NCBI GenBank assembly: GCA_947561585.1
Contig: CANNZV010000253.1
Location: 124,001 to 188,000, forward strand
DNA length: 64,000 bases
Source of the DNA: Caprella mutica
Lineage: Eukaryota; Arthropoda; Malacostraca; Amphipoda; Caprellidae
Direction: 5' to 3'
How positions within the stretch are numbered: the first letter of the stretch is position 1; every line of letters begins with the position of its first letter. The notes under the pieces are model-generated. The model was not told where the DNA came from. It saw only the letters and a list, made by a program, of their open reading frames with translations, and searched no databases. Positions 22,376 through 34,289 of the stretch are shown piece after piece. The position numbers and the translations under genes were made by a program.

Positions 22376-25300
22376 TTACTGTAGATAGATTCTTTGCTGT
22401 GATAGATCCTTTGCTGTAGATAGCTCCTTTACTGTAGATAGATTCTTTGCTGTAGATAAATCTTTTGTTGTAGATAGATCCTTTGCTGTAGATAAATCCT
22501 TTGCTGTAGAGAGATCTTTTGCTGTAGATAGATCCTTTGCTGTTGATAGATCCTTAACTGTAGATGGATCCTTTTCTGTAGATAGTTCCTTTTCTGTATA
22601 TAGATCCTTTACTGTAGATAAAACCTTTACTGTAGATAGATCCTTTGCTGTAGATAGATCCTTTGCTGTAGATAGATCCTTTGCTGTAGATAGCTCCTCT
22701 ACTGTAGATAGATCCTTTGCTGTAGATAGATCCTTTGCTGTAGATAGAACTTTTGCTGTAAATAGATCTCTTGCTGTAGATAGATCTTTTAGTGCTGACA
22801 GATCCTTAACTGTAGATGGATCCTTTGCTGTATATAGTTCCTTTACTGTTGATAGATCCTTTGCTGTAGATTGATCCCTTGCTGTAAATAGATCCTTTGC
22901 TGAACATAGATTCTTTGCTGAACATAGATTCTTTGTTGTAGATAGATCCTTTGCTGTAGACAGATCCTTTGCATTAGATAGATCCTATACTGTAGATAGA
23001 TCCTTTGCTGTCGATGGATCATTTTCTGTAGATAGATCCTTTGCTGTAGATAAATCGTTTGTTGTAGATAGATCCTTTGTTGTAGATAGAGCCTTTACTG
23101 TTGATAGATCCTTTACTGTAGATAGATCCTTAGCTTTATATAGATCCTTCGCTGTAGATAGATTTAAGATCCTTTGCTGTAAATAAATAATTAAATCCTT
23201 TGCCGTATATAGATCCCTTTCCGTAGATAGATCCTTTGCTGTAGATAGATCCTTTGCTGTGGATATATCCTTCGCTGCAGATAGAACCTTCCCTGTAAAA
23301 TGATCTTTTTCTGTAGATAGATCCTTTAGATCATTTTCTGTAGATAGATCCATTACTGTAGATAAAACCTTTACTGTAGAAAGATCCCATACTGTAAATA
23401 GATCCTTTGTTGTAGGTAAACCTTTGCTGTAAATAGATCCCTTGCTGTGGATAAATCCTTTTGCTGGAGATAGAACATTGGCTATAGATAGATCTTTTAC
23501 TGTAGAAAGATCACTTAATGTAGATAGATCCTTTGCTGTAGATAGATCCTATGCTGTAGAAAGATCCTTTGCTGTAAATAGATCCTTTGCTATAGATTGA
23601 TTCTTTGCTGTAGATAGATCCCATATTGTAGATGGATATTTTGCTAAAGATAGATCCTTCACTGTAGATAGATCCTTTGCTGTAGATAGATCCCTTGCTG
23701 TAGATTGATCATCTAATGTAGATAGATCCTTTACTGTAGATAGATCCTTTGCTGTAGATATATCCTTTCCTGTAGATAGATCCTTTGCTGTAGATAAATT
23801 TTTTGTTGTAGGTAGATCCCTTGCTGTAGATAGATCCTTTACTAAAGATAGATTCTTTGCTGTTGATAGATCTTTTGCTGTAGATAGATCCTTCGCTGTA
23901 GATAGATCCTTTGCAGTATATAGATCTATTACTCTAGATAGATCCTTTGCTGTAGATAGATTCTTTGCTGTAGATAGATCCTTTGCTGTAGATAAATTGT
24001 TTGTTGTAGATAGATCCTTCGCTGTAGATAGATCCTTTACTTAAGATAGATCCTTTGCTGTAGATAGATCCTCTGCTGTAGATAGATCCTTTGCTGTAGA
24101 TAGCTCCTTTACTGTAGATAGATTCTTTGCTGTGATAGATCCTTTGCTGTAGATAGCTCCTTTACTGTAGATAGATTCTTTGCTGTAGATAAATCTTTTG
24201 TTGTAGATAGATCCTTTGCTGTAGATAAATCCTTTGCTGTAGAGAGATCTTTTGCTGTAGATAGAACCTTTGCTGTTGATAGATCCTTAACTGTAGATGG
24301 ATCCTTTTCTGTAGATAGTTCCTTTACTGTAAATAGATCCTTTGCTGTAGGTAGATCCTTTGCTGTAAATAGATCCCTCGCCGTAGATAGATCCTTTTCT
24401 GTATATAGATCCTTTGCTGTATATAGAAACTTCGCTGTAGATAGATCCTTTTCTGTAGATAGATCCTTTTCTGTAGATAGATCCTTTTCTGTATATAGAT
24501 CCTTTACTGTAGATAAAACCTTTACTGTAGATAGATCCTTTGCTGTAGATAGATCCTTTGCTGTAGATAGATCCTTTGCTGTAGATAGCTCCTCTACTGT
24601 AGATAGATCCTTTGCTGTAGATAGATCCTTTGCTGTAGATAGAACTTTTGCTGTAAATAGATCTCTTGCTGTAGATAGATCTTTTAGTGCTGACAGATCC
24701 TTAACTGTAGATGGATCCTTTGCTGTATATAAATCCTTTACTGTTGATAGATCCTTTGCTTTAGATTGATCCCTTGCTGTAAATAGATCCTTTGCTGAAC
24801 ATAGATTCTTTGCTGAACATAGATTCTTTGTTGTAGATAGATCCTTTGCTGTAGACAGATCCTTTGCATTAGATAGATCCTTTACTGTAGATAGATCCTT
24901 TGCTGTCGATGGATCATTTTCTGTAGATAGATCCTTTGCTGTAGATAAATCGTTTGTTGTAGATAGATCCTTTGTTGCTTTGTTGTAGATAGAGCCTTTA
25001 CTGTTGATAGATCCTTTGCTGTAGATAGATCCTTAGCTTTATATAGATCCTTCGCTGTAGATAGATTTAAGATCCTTTGCTGTAAATAAATAATTAAATC
25101 CTTTGCCGTATATAGATCCCTTTCTGTAGATAGATCCTTTGCTGTAGATAGATCCTTTGCTGTGGATATATCCTTCGCTGCAGATAGAACCTTTCCTGTA
25201 AAAATGATCCTTTTCTGTAGATAGATCCTTTAGATCATTTTCTGTAGATAGATCCATTACTTTAGATAAAACCTTTACTGTAGAAAGATCCCATACTGTA

Positions 25301-26756
25301 AATAGATCCTTTGTTGTAGGTAGATCCTTTGCTGTAAATAGATCCCTTGCTGTGGATAAATCCTTTTGCTGGAGATAGAACATTGGCTATAGATAGTTTT
25401 ACTGTAGAAAGATCACTTAATGTAGATAGATCCTTTGCTGTAGATAGATCCTATGCTGTAGAAAGATCCTTTGCTGTAAATAGATCCTTTGCTATAGATT
25501 GATTCTTTGCTGTAGATAGATCCCATATTGTAGATGGATTTTGCTAAAGATAGATCCTTCACTGTAGATAGATCCTTTTGCTGTAGATAGATCCCTTGCT
25601 GTAGATTGATCATCTAATGTAGATAGATCCTTTACTGTAGATAGATCCTTTGCTGTAGATATATCCTTTCCTGTAGATAGATCCTTTGCTGTAGATAAAT
25701 TTTTGTTGTAGGTAGATCCCTTGCTGTAGATAGATCCTTTACTAAAGATAGATTCTTGCTGTTGATTGATCTTTGCTGTAGAAGTCCTTCGCTGTAGATA
25801 GATTCTTTGCTGTAGATAAATCTTTTGTTGTAGATAGATCCTTTGCTGTAGATAAATCCTTTGCTGTTGAGAGATCCTTTGCTGTAGATAGATCCTTTGC
25901 TGTTGATAGATCCTTAACTGTAGATGGATCCTTTTCTGTAGATAGTTCCTTTACTGTAAATAGATCCTTTGCTGTAGGTAGATCCTTTGCTGTAAATAGA
26001 TCCCTCGCCGTAGATAGATCCTTTCTGTATATAGATCCTTTGCTGTATATAGAACCTTTGCTGTAGATAGATCCTTTTCTGTAGATAGATCCTTTTCTGT
26101 AGATAGATCCTTTTCTGTATATAGATCCTTTACTGTAGATAAAACCTTTACTGTAGATAGATCCTTTGCTGTAGATAGATCCTTTGCTGTAGATAGATCC
26201 TTTGCTGTAGATAGCTCCTCTACTGTAGATAGATCCTTTGCTGTAGATAGATCCTTTGCTGTAGATAGAACTTTTGCTGTAAATAGATCTCTTGCTGTAG
26301 ATAGATCTTTTAGTGCTGACAGATCCTTAACTGTAGATGGATCCTTTGCTGTATATAGTTCCTTTACTGTTGATAGATCCTTTGCTGTAGATTGATCCCT
26401 TGCTGTAAATAGATCCTTTGCTGAACATAGATTCTTTGCTGAACATAGATTCTTTGTTGTAGATAGATCCTTTGCTGTAGACAGATCCTTTGCATTAGAT
26501 AGATCCTTTACTGTAGATAGATCCTTTGCTGTCATTGGATCATTTTCTGTAGATAGATCCTTTGCTGTAGATAAATCGTTTGTTGTAGATAGATCCTTTG
26601 TTGTAGATAGAGCCTTTACTGTTGATAGATCCTTTGCTGTAGATAGATCCTTAGCTTTATATAGATCCTTCGCTGTAGATAGATTTAAGATCCTTTGCTG
26701 TAAATAAATAATTAAATCCTTTGCCGTATATAGATCCCTTTCCGTAGATAGATCCT
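22376..26756. repeat. ~4.4-kb HOR block, copy 1
   Basis: Offset 4,381 bp to copy 2 over 22376 to about 24970, then 4,372 bp after an 8-bp insertion near 24978 and an extra A near 25203. It is built from ~1.9-kb sub-units (spacer landmarks at 23180 and 25083, 1,903 bp apart including the 8-bp insertion). A deletion of roughly 270 bp near 25797, compared with copy 2, shortens its last part. Confidence 0.85.
24960..26030. other. Indel-rich satellite tract, suspect consensus
   Basis: Compared with its tandem partner and other copies, this ~1.07-kb tract has many small indels that are not multiples of 18: +8 near 24978, +1 near 25203, -3 near 25393, -2 near 25537, +1 near 25575, -1 near 25700, several between 25750 and 25790, and -1 near 26023. 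Many fall in T or A runs. Neighbouring copies almost lack these, so I suspect a poorly polished assembly segment, not biology. Confidence 0.55.
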
Positions 26757-29700
26757 TTACTGTAGATAGATTCTTTGCTGTGATAGATCCTTTGCTGTAG
26801 ATAGCTCCTTTACTGTAGATAGATTCTTTGCTGTAGATAAATCTTTTGTTGTAGATAGATCCTTTGCTGTAGATAAATCCTTTGCTGTAGAGAGATCTTT
26901 TGCTGTAGATAGATCCTTTGCTGTTGATAGATCCTTAACTGTAGATGGATCCTTTTCTGTAGATAGTTCCTTTTCTGTATATAGATCCTTTACTGTAGAT
27001 AAAACCTTTACTGTAGATAGATCCTTTGCTGTAGATAGATCCTTTGCTGTAGATAGATCCTTTGCTGTAGATAGCTCCTCTACTGTAGATAGATCCTTTG
27101 CTGTAGATAGATCCTTTGCTGTAGATAGAACTTTTGCTGTAAATAGATCTCTTGCTGTAGATAGATCTTTTAGTGCTGACAGATCCTTAACTGTAGATGG
27201 ATCCTTTGCTGTATATAGTTCCTTTACTGTTGATAGATCCTTTGCTGTAGATTGATCCCTTGCTGTAAATAGATCCTTTGCTGAACATAGATTCTTTGCT
27301 GAACATAGATTCTTTGTTGTAGATAGATCCTTTGCTGTAGACAGATCCTTTGCATTAGATAGATCCTATACTGTAGATAGATCCTTTGCTGTCGATGGAT
27401 CATTTTCTGTAGATAGATCCTTTGCTGTAGATAAATCGTTTGTTGTAGATAGATCCTTTGTTGTAGATAGAGCCTTTACTGTTGATAGATCCTTTACTGT
27501 AGATAGATCCTTAGCTTTATATAGATCCTTCGCTGTAGATAGATTTAAGATCCTTTGCTGTAAATAAATAATTAAATCCTTTGCCGTATATAGATCCCTT
27601 TCCGTAGATAGATCCTTTGCTGTAGATAGATCCTTTGCTGTGGATATATCCTTCGCTGCAGATAGAACCTTCCCTGTAAAATGATCTTTTTCTGTAGATA
27701 GATCCTTTAGATCATTTTCTGTAGATAGATCCATTACTGTAGATAAAACCTTTACTGTAGAAAGATCCCATACTGTAAATAGATCCTTTGTTGTAGGTAA
27801 ACCTTTGCTGTAAATAGATCCCTTGCTGTGGATAAATCCTTTTGCTGGAGATAGAACATTGGCTATAGATAGATCTTTTACTGTAGAAAGATCACTTAAT
27901 GTAGATAGATCCTTTGCTGTAGATAGATCCTATGCTGTAGAAAGATCCTTTGCTGTAAATAGATCCTTTGCTATAGATTGATTCTTTGCTGTAGATAGAT
28001 CCCATATTGTAGATGGATATTTTGCTAAAGATAGATCCTTCACTGTAGATAGATCCTTTGCTGTAGATAGATCCCTTGCTGTAGATTGATCATCTAATGT
28101 AGATAGATCCTTTACTGTAGATAGATCCTTTGCTGTAGATATATCCTTTCCTGTAGATAGATCCTTTGCTGTAGATAAATTTTTTGTTGTAGGTAGATCC
28201 CTTGCTGTAGATAGATCCTTTACTAAAGATAGATTCTTTGCTGTTGATAGATCTTTTGCTGTAGATAGATCCTTCGCTGTAGATAGATCCTTTGCAGTAT
28301 ATAGATCTATTACTCTAGATAGATCCTTTGCTGTAGATAGATTCTTTGCTGTAGATAGATCCTTTGCTGTAGATAAATTGTTTGTTGTAGATAGATCCTT
28401 CGCTGTAGATAGATCCTTTACTTAAGATAGATCCTTTGCTGTAGATAGATCCTCTGCTGTAGATAGATCCTTTGCTGTAGATAGCTCCTTTACTGTAGAT
28501 AGATTCTTTGCTGTGATAGATCCTTTGCTGTAGATAGCTCCTTTACTGTAGATAGATTCTTTGCTGTAGATAAATCTTTTGTTGTAGATAGATCCTTTGC
28601 TGTAGATAAATCCTTTGCTGTAGAGAGATCTTTTGCTGTAGATAGAACCTTTGCTGTTGATAGATCCTTAACTGTAGATGGATCCTTTTCTGTAGATAGT
28701 TCCTTTACTGTAAATAGATCCTTTGCTGTAGGTAGATCCTTTGCTGTAAATAGATCCCTCGCCGTAGATAGATCCTTTTCTGTATATAGATCCTTTGCTG
28801 TATATAGAAACTTCGCTGTAGATAGATCCTTTTCTGTAGATAGATCCTTTTCTGTAGATAGATCCTTTTCTGTATATAGATCCTTTACTGTAGATAAAAC
28901 CTTTACTGTAGATAGATCCTTTGCTGTAGATAGATCCTTTGCTGTAGATAGATCCTTTGCTGTAGATAGCTCCTCTACTGTAGATAGATCCTTTGCTGTA
29001 GATAGATCCTTTGCTGTAGATAGAACTTTTGCTGTAAATAGATCTCTTGCTGTAGATAGATCTTTTAGTGCTGACAGATCCTTAACTGTAGATGGATCCT
29101 TTGCTGTATATAAATCCTTTACTGTTGATAGATCCTTTGCTTTAGATTGATCCCTTGCTGTAAATAGATCCTTTGCTGAACATAGATTCTTTGCTGAACA
29201 TAGATTCTTTGTTGTAGATAGATCCTTTGCTGTAGACAGATCCTTTGCATTAGATAGATCCTTTACTGTAGATAGATCCTTTGCTGTCGATGGATCATTT
29301 TCTGTAGATAGATCCTTTGCTGTAGATAAATCGTTTGTTGTAGATAGATCCTTTGTTGTAGATAGAGCCTTTACTGTTGATAGATCCTTTGCTGTAGATA
29401 GATCCTTAGCTTTATATAGATCCTTCGCTGTAGATAGATTTAAGATCCTTTGCTGTAAATAAATAATTAAATCCTTTGCCGTATATAGATCCCTTTCTGT
29501 AGATAGATCCTTTGCTGTAGATAGATCCTTTGCTGTGGATATATCCTTCGCTGCAGATAGAACCTTTCCTGTAAAATGATCCTTTTCTGTAGATAGATCC
29601 TTTAGATCATTTTCTGTAGATAGATCCATTACTTTAGATAAAACCTTTACTGTAGAAAGATCCCATACTGTAAATAGATCCTTTGTTGTAGGTAGATCCT

Positions 29701-31400
29701 TTGCTGTAAATAGATCCCTTGCTGTGGATAAATCCTTTTGCTGGAGATAGAACATTGGCTATAGATAGATCTTTTACTGTAGAAAGATCACTTAATGTAG
29801 ATAGATCCTTTGCTGTAGATAGATCCTATGCTGTAGAAAGATCCTTTGCTGTAAATAGATCCTTTGCTATAGATTGATTCTTTGCTGTAGATAGATCCCA
29901 TATTGTAGATGGATATTTTGCTAAAGATAGATCCTTCACTGTAGATAGATCCTTTGCTGTAGATAGATCCCTTGCTGTAGATTGATCATCTAATGTAGAT
30001 AGATCCTTTACTGTAGATAGATCCTTTGCTGTAGATATATCCTTTCCTGTAGATAGATCCTTTGCTGTAGATAAATTTTTTGTTGTAGGTAGATCCCTTG
30101 CTGTAGATAGATCCTTTACTAAAGATAGATTCTTTGCTGTTGATAGATCTTTTGCTGTAGATAGATCCTTCGCTGTAGATAGATCCTTTGCAGTATATAG
30201 ATCTATTACTCTAGATAGATCCTTTGCTGTAGATAGATTCTTTGCTGTAGATAGATCCTTTGCTGTAGATAAATTGTTTGTTGTAGATAGATCCTTTGCT
30301 GTAGATAGATCCTTTACTGAAGATAGATCCTTCGCTGTAGATAGATCCTCTGCTGTAGATAAATCCTTTGCTGTAGATAGATCCTTTACTGTAGATAGAT
30401 TCTTTGCTGTGATAGATCCTTTGCTGTAGATAGCTCCTTTACTGTAGATAGATTCTTTGCTGTAGATAAATCTTTTGTTGTAGATAGATCCTTTGCTGTA
30501 GATAAATCCTTTGCTGTTGAGAGATCCTTTGCTGTAGATAGAATCCTTTGCTGTTGATAGATCCTTAACTGTAGATGGATCCTTTTCTGTAGATAGTTCC
30601 TTTACTGTAAATAGATCCTTTGCTGTAGGTAGATCCTTTGCTGTAAATAGATCCCTCGCCGTAGATAGATCCTTTTCTGTATATAGATCCTTTGCTGTAT
30701 ATAGAACCTTTGCTGTAGATAGATCCTTTTCTGTAGATAGATCCTTTTCTGTAGATAGATCCTTTTCTGTATATAGATCCTTTACTGTAGATAAAACCTT
30801 TACTGTAGATAGATCCTTTGCTGTAGATAGATCCTTTGCTGTAGATAGATCCTTTGCTGTAGATAGCTCCTCTACTGTAGATAGATCCTTTGCTGTAGAT
30901 AGATCCTTTGCTGTAGATAGAACTTTTGCTGTAAATAGATCTCTTGCTGTAGATAGATCTTTTAGTGCTGACAGATCCTTAACTGTAGATGGATCCTTTG
31001 CTGTATATAGTTCCTTTACTGTTGATAGATCCTTTGCTGTAGATTGATCCCTTGCTGTAAATAGATCCTTTGCTGAACATAGATTCTTTGCTGAACATAG
31101 ATTCTTTGTTGTAGATAGATCCTTTGCTGTAGACAGATCCTTTGCATTAGATAGATCCTTTACTGTAGATAGATCCTTTGCTGTCATTGGATCATTTTCT
31201 GTAGATAGATCCTTTGCTGTAGATAAATCGTTTGTTGTAGATAGATCCTTTGTTGTAGATAGAGCCTTTACTGTTGATAGATCCTTTGCTGTAGATAGAT
31301 CCTTAGCTTTATATAGATCCTTCGCTGTAGATAGATTTAAGATCCTTTGCTGTAAATAAATAATTAAATCCTTTGCCGTATATAGATCCCTTTCCGTAGA
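26757..31400. repeat. ~4.4-kb HOR block, copy 2
   Basis: Direct tandem partner of 22376-26756. The junction near 26757 goes from CCGTAGATAGATCC straight to the 16-bp GTGATAGATCC unit. Spacer landmarks at 27561, 29456 and 31353 are 1,895 and 1,897 bp apart, giving the sub-unit length. Long uninterrupted minus-strand frames fall here only because few frame-breaking units occur. Confidence 0.85.
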
Positions 31401-34289
31401 TAGATCCTTTGCTGTAGATGGATCCTTTGCTGTGGATATATCCTTCGCTGCAGATAGAACCTTTTCTGTAAAATGATCCTTTTCTGTAGATAGATCCTTT
31501 AGATCATTTTCTGTAGATAGATCCATTACTGTAGATAAAACCTTTACTGTAGAAAGATCCCATACTGTAAATAGATCCTTTGTTGTAGGTAGATCCTTTG
31601 CTGTAAATAGATCCCTTACTGTGGATAAATCCTTTTGCTGGAGATAGAACATTGGCTATAGATAGATCTTTTACTGTAGAAAGATCACTTAATGTAGATA
31701 GATCCTTTGCTGTAGATAGATCCTATGCTGTAGAAAGATCCTTTGCTGTAAATAGATCCTTTGCTATAGATTGTTTCTTTGCTGTAGATAGATCCCATAT
31801 TGTAGATGGATATTTTGCTAAAGATAGATCCTTCACTGTAGATAGATCCTTTGCTGTAGATAGATCCCTTGCTGTAGATTGATCATCTAATGTAGATTAT
31901 CCTTTACTGTAGATAGATCCTTTGCTGTAGATATATCCTTTCCTGTAGATAGATCCTTCGCTGTAGATAAATTTTTTGTTGTAGATAGATCCCTTGCTGT
32001 AGATAAATCCTTTACTGAAGATAGATTCTTTGCTGTTGATAGATCCTTTGCTGTAGATAGATCCATTGCTGTAGATAGATCCTTTGCAGTAGATAGATCC
32101 TTTGCTGAAGATAGATCCTTTTCTGTAGATAGATCCTCTGCTGTAGATAAATCCTTTGCTGTCGATAGCTCCTTTACTGTAGATAGATTCTTTGCTGTGA
32201 TAGATCTTTTGCTGTAGATAGCTCCTTTACTGTAGACAGATTCTTTGCTGTGATAGATCCTTTGCTGTAGATAGCTCCTTTACTGTAAATAGATTCTTTG
32301 CTGTAGATAGATTCTTTGTTGTAGATAGATCCTTTGCTGTAGACAGATCTTTTGCAGTAGAAAGATCCTTTACTGTAGATAGATCCTTTGCTGTTTATGG
32401 ATCATTTGCTTTAGATGGATACTTTGCTGTAGATAAATCTTTTGTTGTAGATAGATCCTTTGCTGTAGATAAATCCTTTGCTGTAGAGAGATCTTTTGCT
32501 GTAGATAGATCCTTTGCTGTTGATAGATCCTTAACTGTAGATAGATCCTTCTCTGTAGATAGATTCTTTTCTGTATATAGATCCTTTAATGTAGATAAAA
32601 CCTTTGCTGAAGATAGATCCCAAACTGTAAATAGATCCTTTGCTGTAGGTAGATCCTTTGCTGTAGATAGATCATTTGCTGTAGATAGATCGTTTGCTGT
32701 AGATAGATCCTTTGCTGTAGATAGCTCCTCTACTGTAGATAGATCCTTTGCTGTAGATAGATCCTTTGCTGTAGATAGAACTTTTGCTGTAAATAGATCT
32801 TTTGCTGTAGATAGATCTTTTGCTGCTGACAGATCCTTAACTGTAGATGGATCCTTTGCTGTATATAGTTCCCTTACTGTAGATAGATCTTTTGCTGTAG
32901 ATTGATCCTTTGCTGTAGATAGATCCTTTGCTGTAGATAGATCCTTTGCTGTAGATGGATCCGTTTCTGTAGAGATTTCTTTTACTGTAGATAGATCTTT
33001 TGCTGTAGATTGATCCTTTGTTGTAGATAGATCCTTTGTTGTAGATAGATCCTTTTCCGTAGATAGACTCTTTGCAGAAGATTGATTCTTTGCTGTAGAT
33101 AGATTCTTTGCTCTACATAGATCCTTTGCTGTAGATAAATCCTTTGCAGAAGATGTATCCTATGCCGTAGATAGATCTTTTACTGTGCATAGATCTTTTG
33201 CTGTGGATAGATTATTTGCTGTTGATAGATCCTTTGCTGTAGATTGATCCTTTGCTGTAGATTGATCCTTTGCTGTAGATAGATCCTTTGCTGAAGATAG
33301 ATTCTTTGCTGAACATAGATTCTTTTCAGAAGATAGATTCTTTGTTGTAGATAGATCCTTTGCTGTAGACAGATCCTTTGCATTAGATAGATCCATTACT
33401 GTAGATAGATCCTTTGCTGTAGATGGATCATTTTCTGTAGATAGATCCATTGCTGTAGATAAATCGTTTGTTGTAGATAGATCCTTTGTTGTAGATAGAG
33501 CCTTTACTGTTGATAGATCCTTTGCTGTAGATAGATCCTTTGCTGTATATAGATCCTTCGCTGTAGATAGATTTAAGATCCTTTGCTGTAAATAAATAAT
33601 TTAATACTTTGCCGTATATAGATCCCTTTCCGTAGATTGATCCTTTGCTGTAGATAGATCCTTTGCTGTAGATAGATCCTTCGCTGTAGATAGATCCTTC
33701 TCTGAAGATAGATCTCTTTCTGTAAATAGATCCTTTAGATCCTTTTCTGTAGATAGATCCATTATTGTAGATAAAACATTTTCTGTGGAAAGATCCCATA
33801 CTGTAAATAGATCCTTTGCTGTAGGTAGATCCTTTGCTGTAAATAGATCCCCAGTTGTAGATAAATCCTTTTGCTGTAGATAGAACCTTGGCTATAGATA
33901 GATCCTTTACTTTAGAAAGATCACCTAATGTAGATATATCCTTTGCTGTAGATAGATCCTATGCTGTAGAAAGATCCTTTGCTGTAAATAGATCCTTTGC
34001 TGTAGATAGATTCTTTGTTGTAGATAGATCTCATATTGTAGATAGATATTTTGCTGAAGATAGATCCTTTACTGTAGATAGATCCTTTGCTGTAGATAGA
34101 TCCCTTGCTGTAGATTGATCATTTAATGTAGATAAATCCTTTAGTGTAGATAGATCCTTTGCTGTAGATATATCCTTTCCTGTAAATAGATCCTTTGATG
34201 TAGATAAATTGTTTGTTGTAGATAGATCCTTTGCTGTAGATAGATCCTCTTCTGTAGATAGATCGTTTTCTGTAGATAGATCCTTTACT
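31401..34289. repeat. Satellite segment re-used at ~59.6-62 kb
   Basis: Satellite with the CCAGTTGTAG variant near 33841 and the CTCATATTGTAG variant near 34030. The segment 33160-33450 recurs at 60378-60668 (offset 27,218), and 33888-34118 recurs at 42880-43110 (offset 8,992) and 61602-61832 (offset 27,714). No gene seen. Confidence 0.75.

Noticed and set aside
29826..31652. 608-codon minus-strand ORF, and similar ORFs at 28490-29755, 51701-53092, 54741-56132 and 57661-58998, as repeat-rich protein genes
   Set aside because: They are pure 18-bp satellite read as the hexapeptide AKDLST. The same DNA is open in other frames too, nearby copies are broken by 1-, 2- and 16-bp unit changes, and there is no promoter, unique domain or signal peptide.
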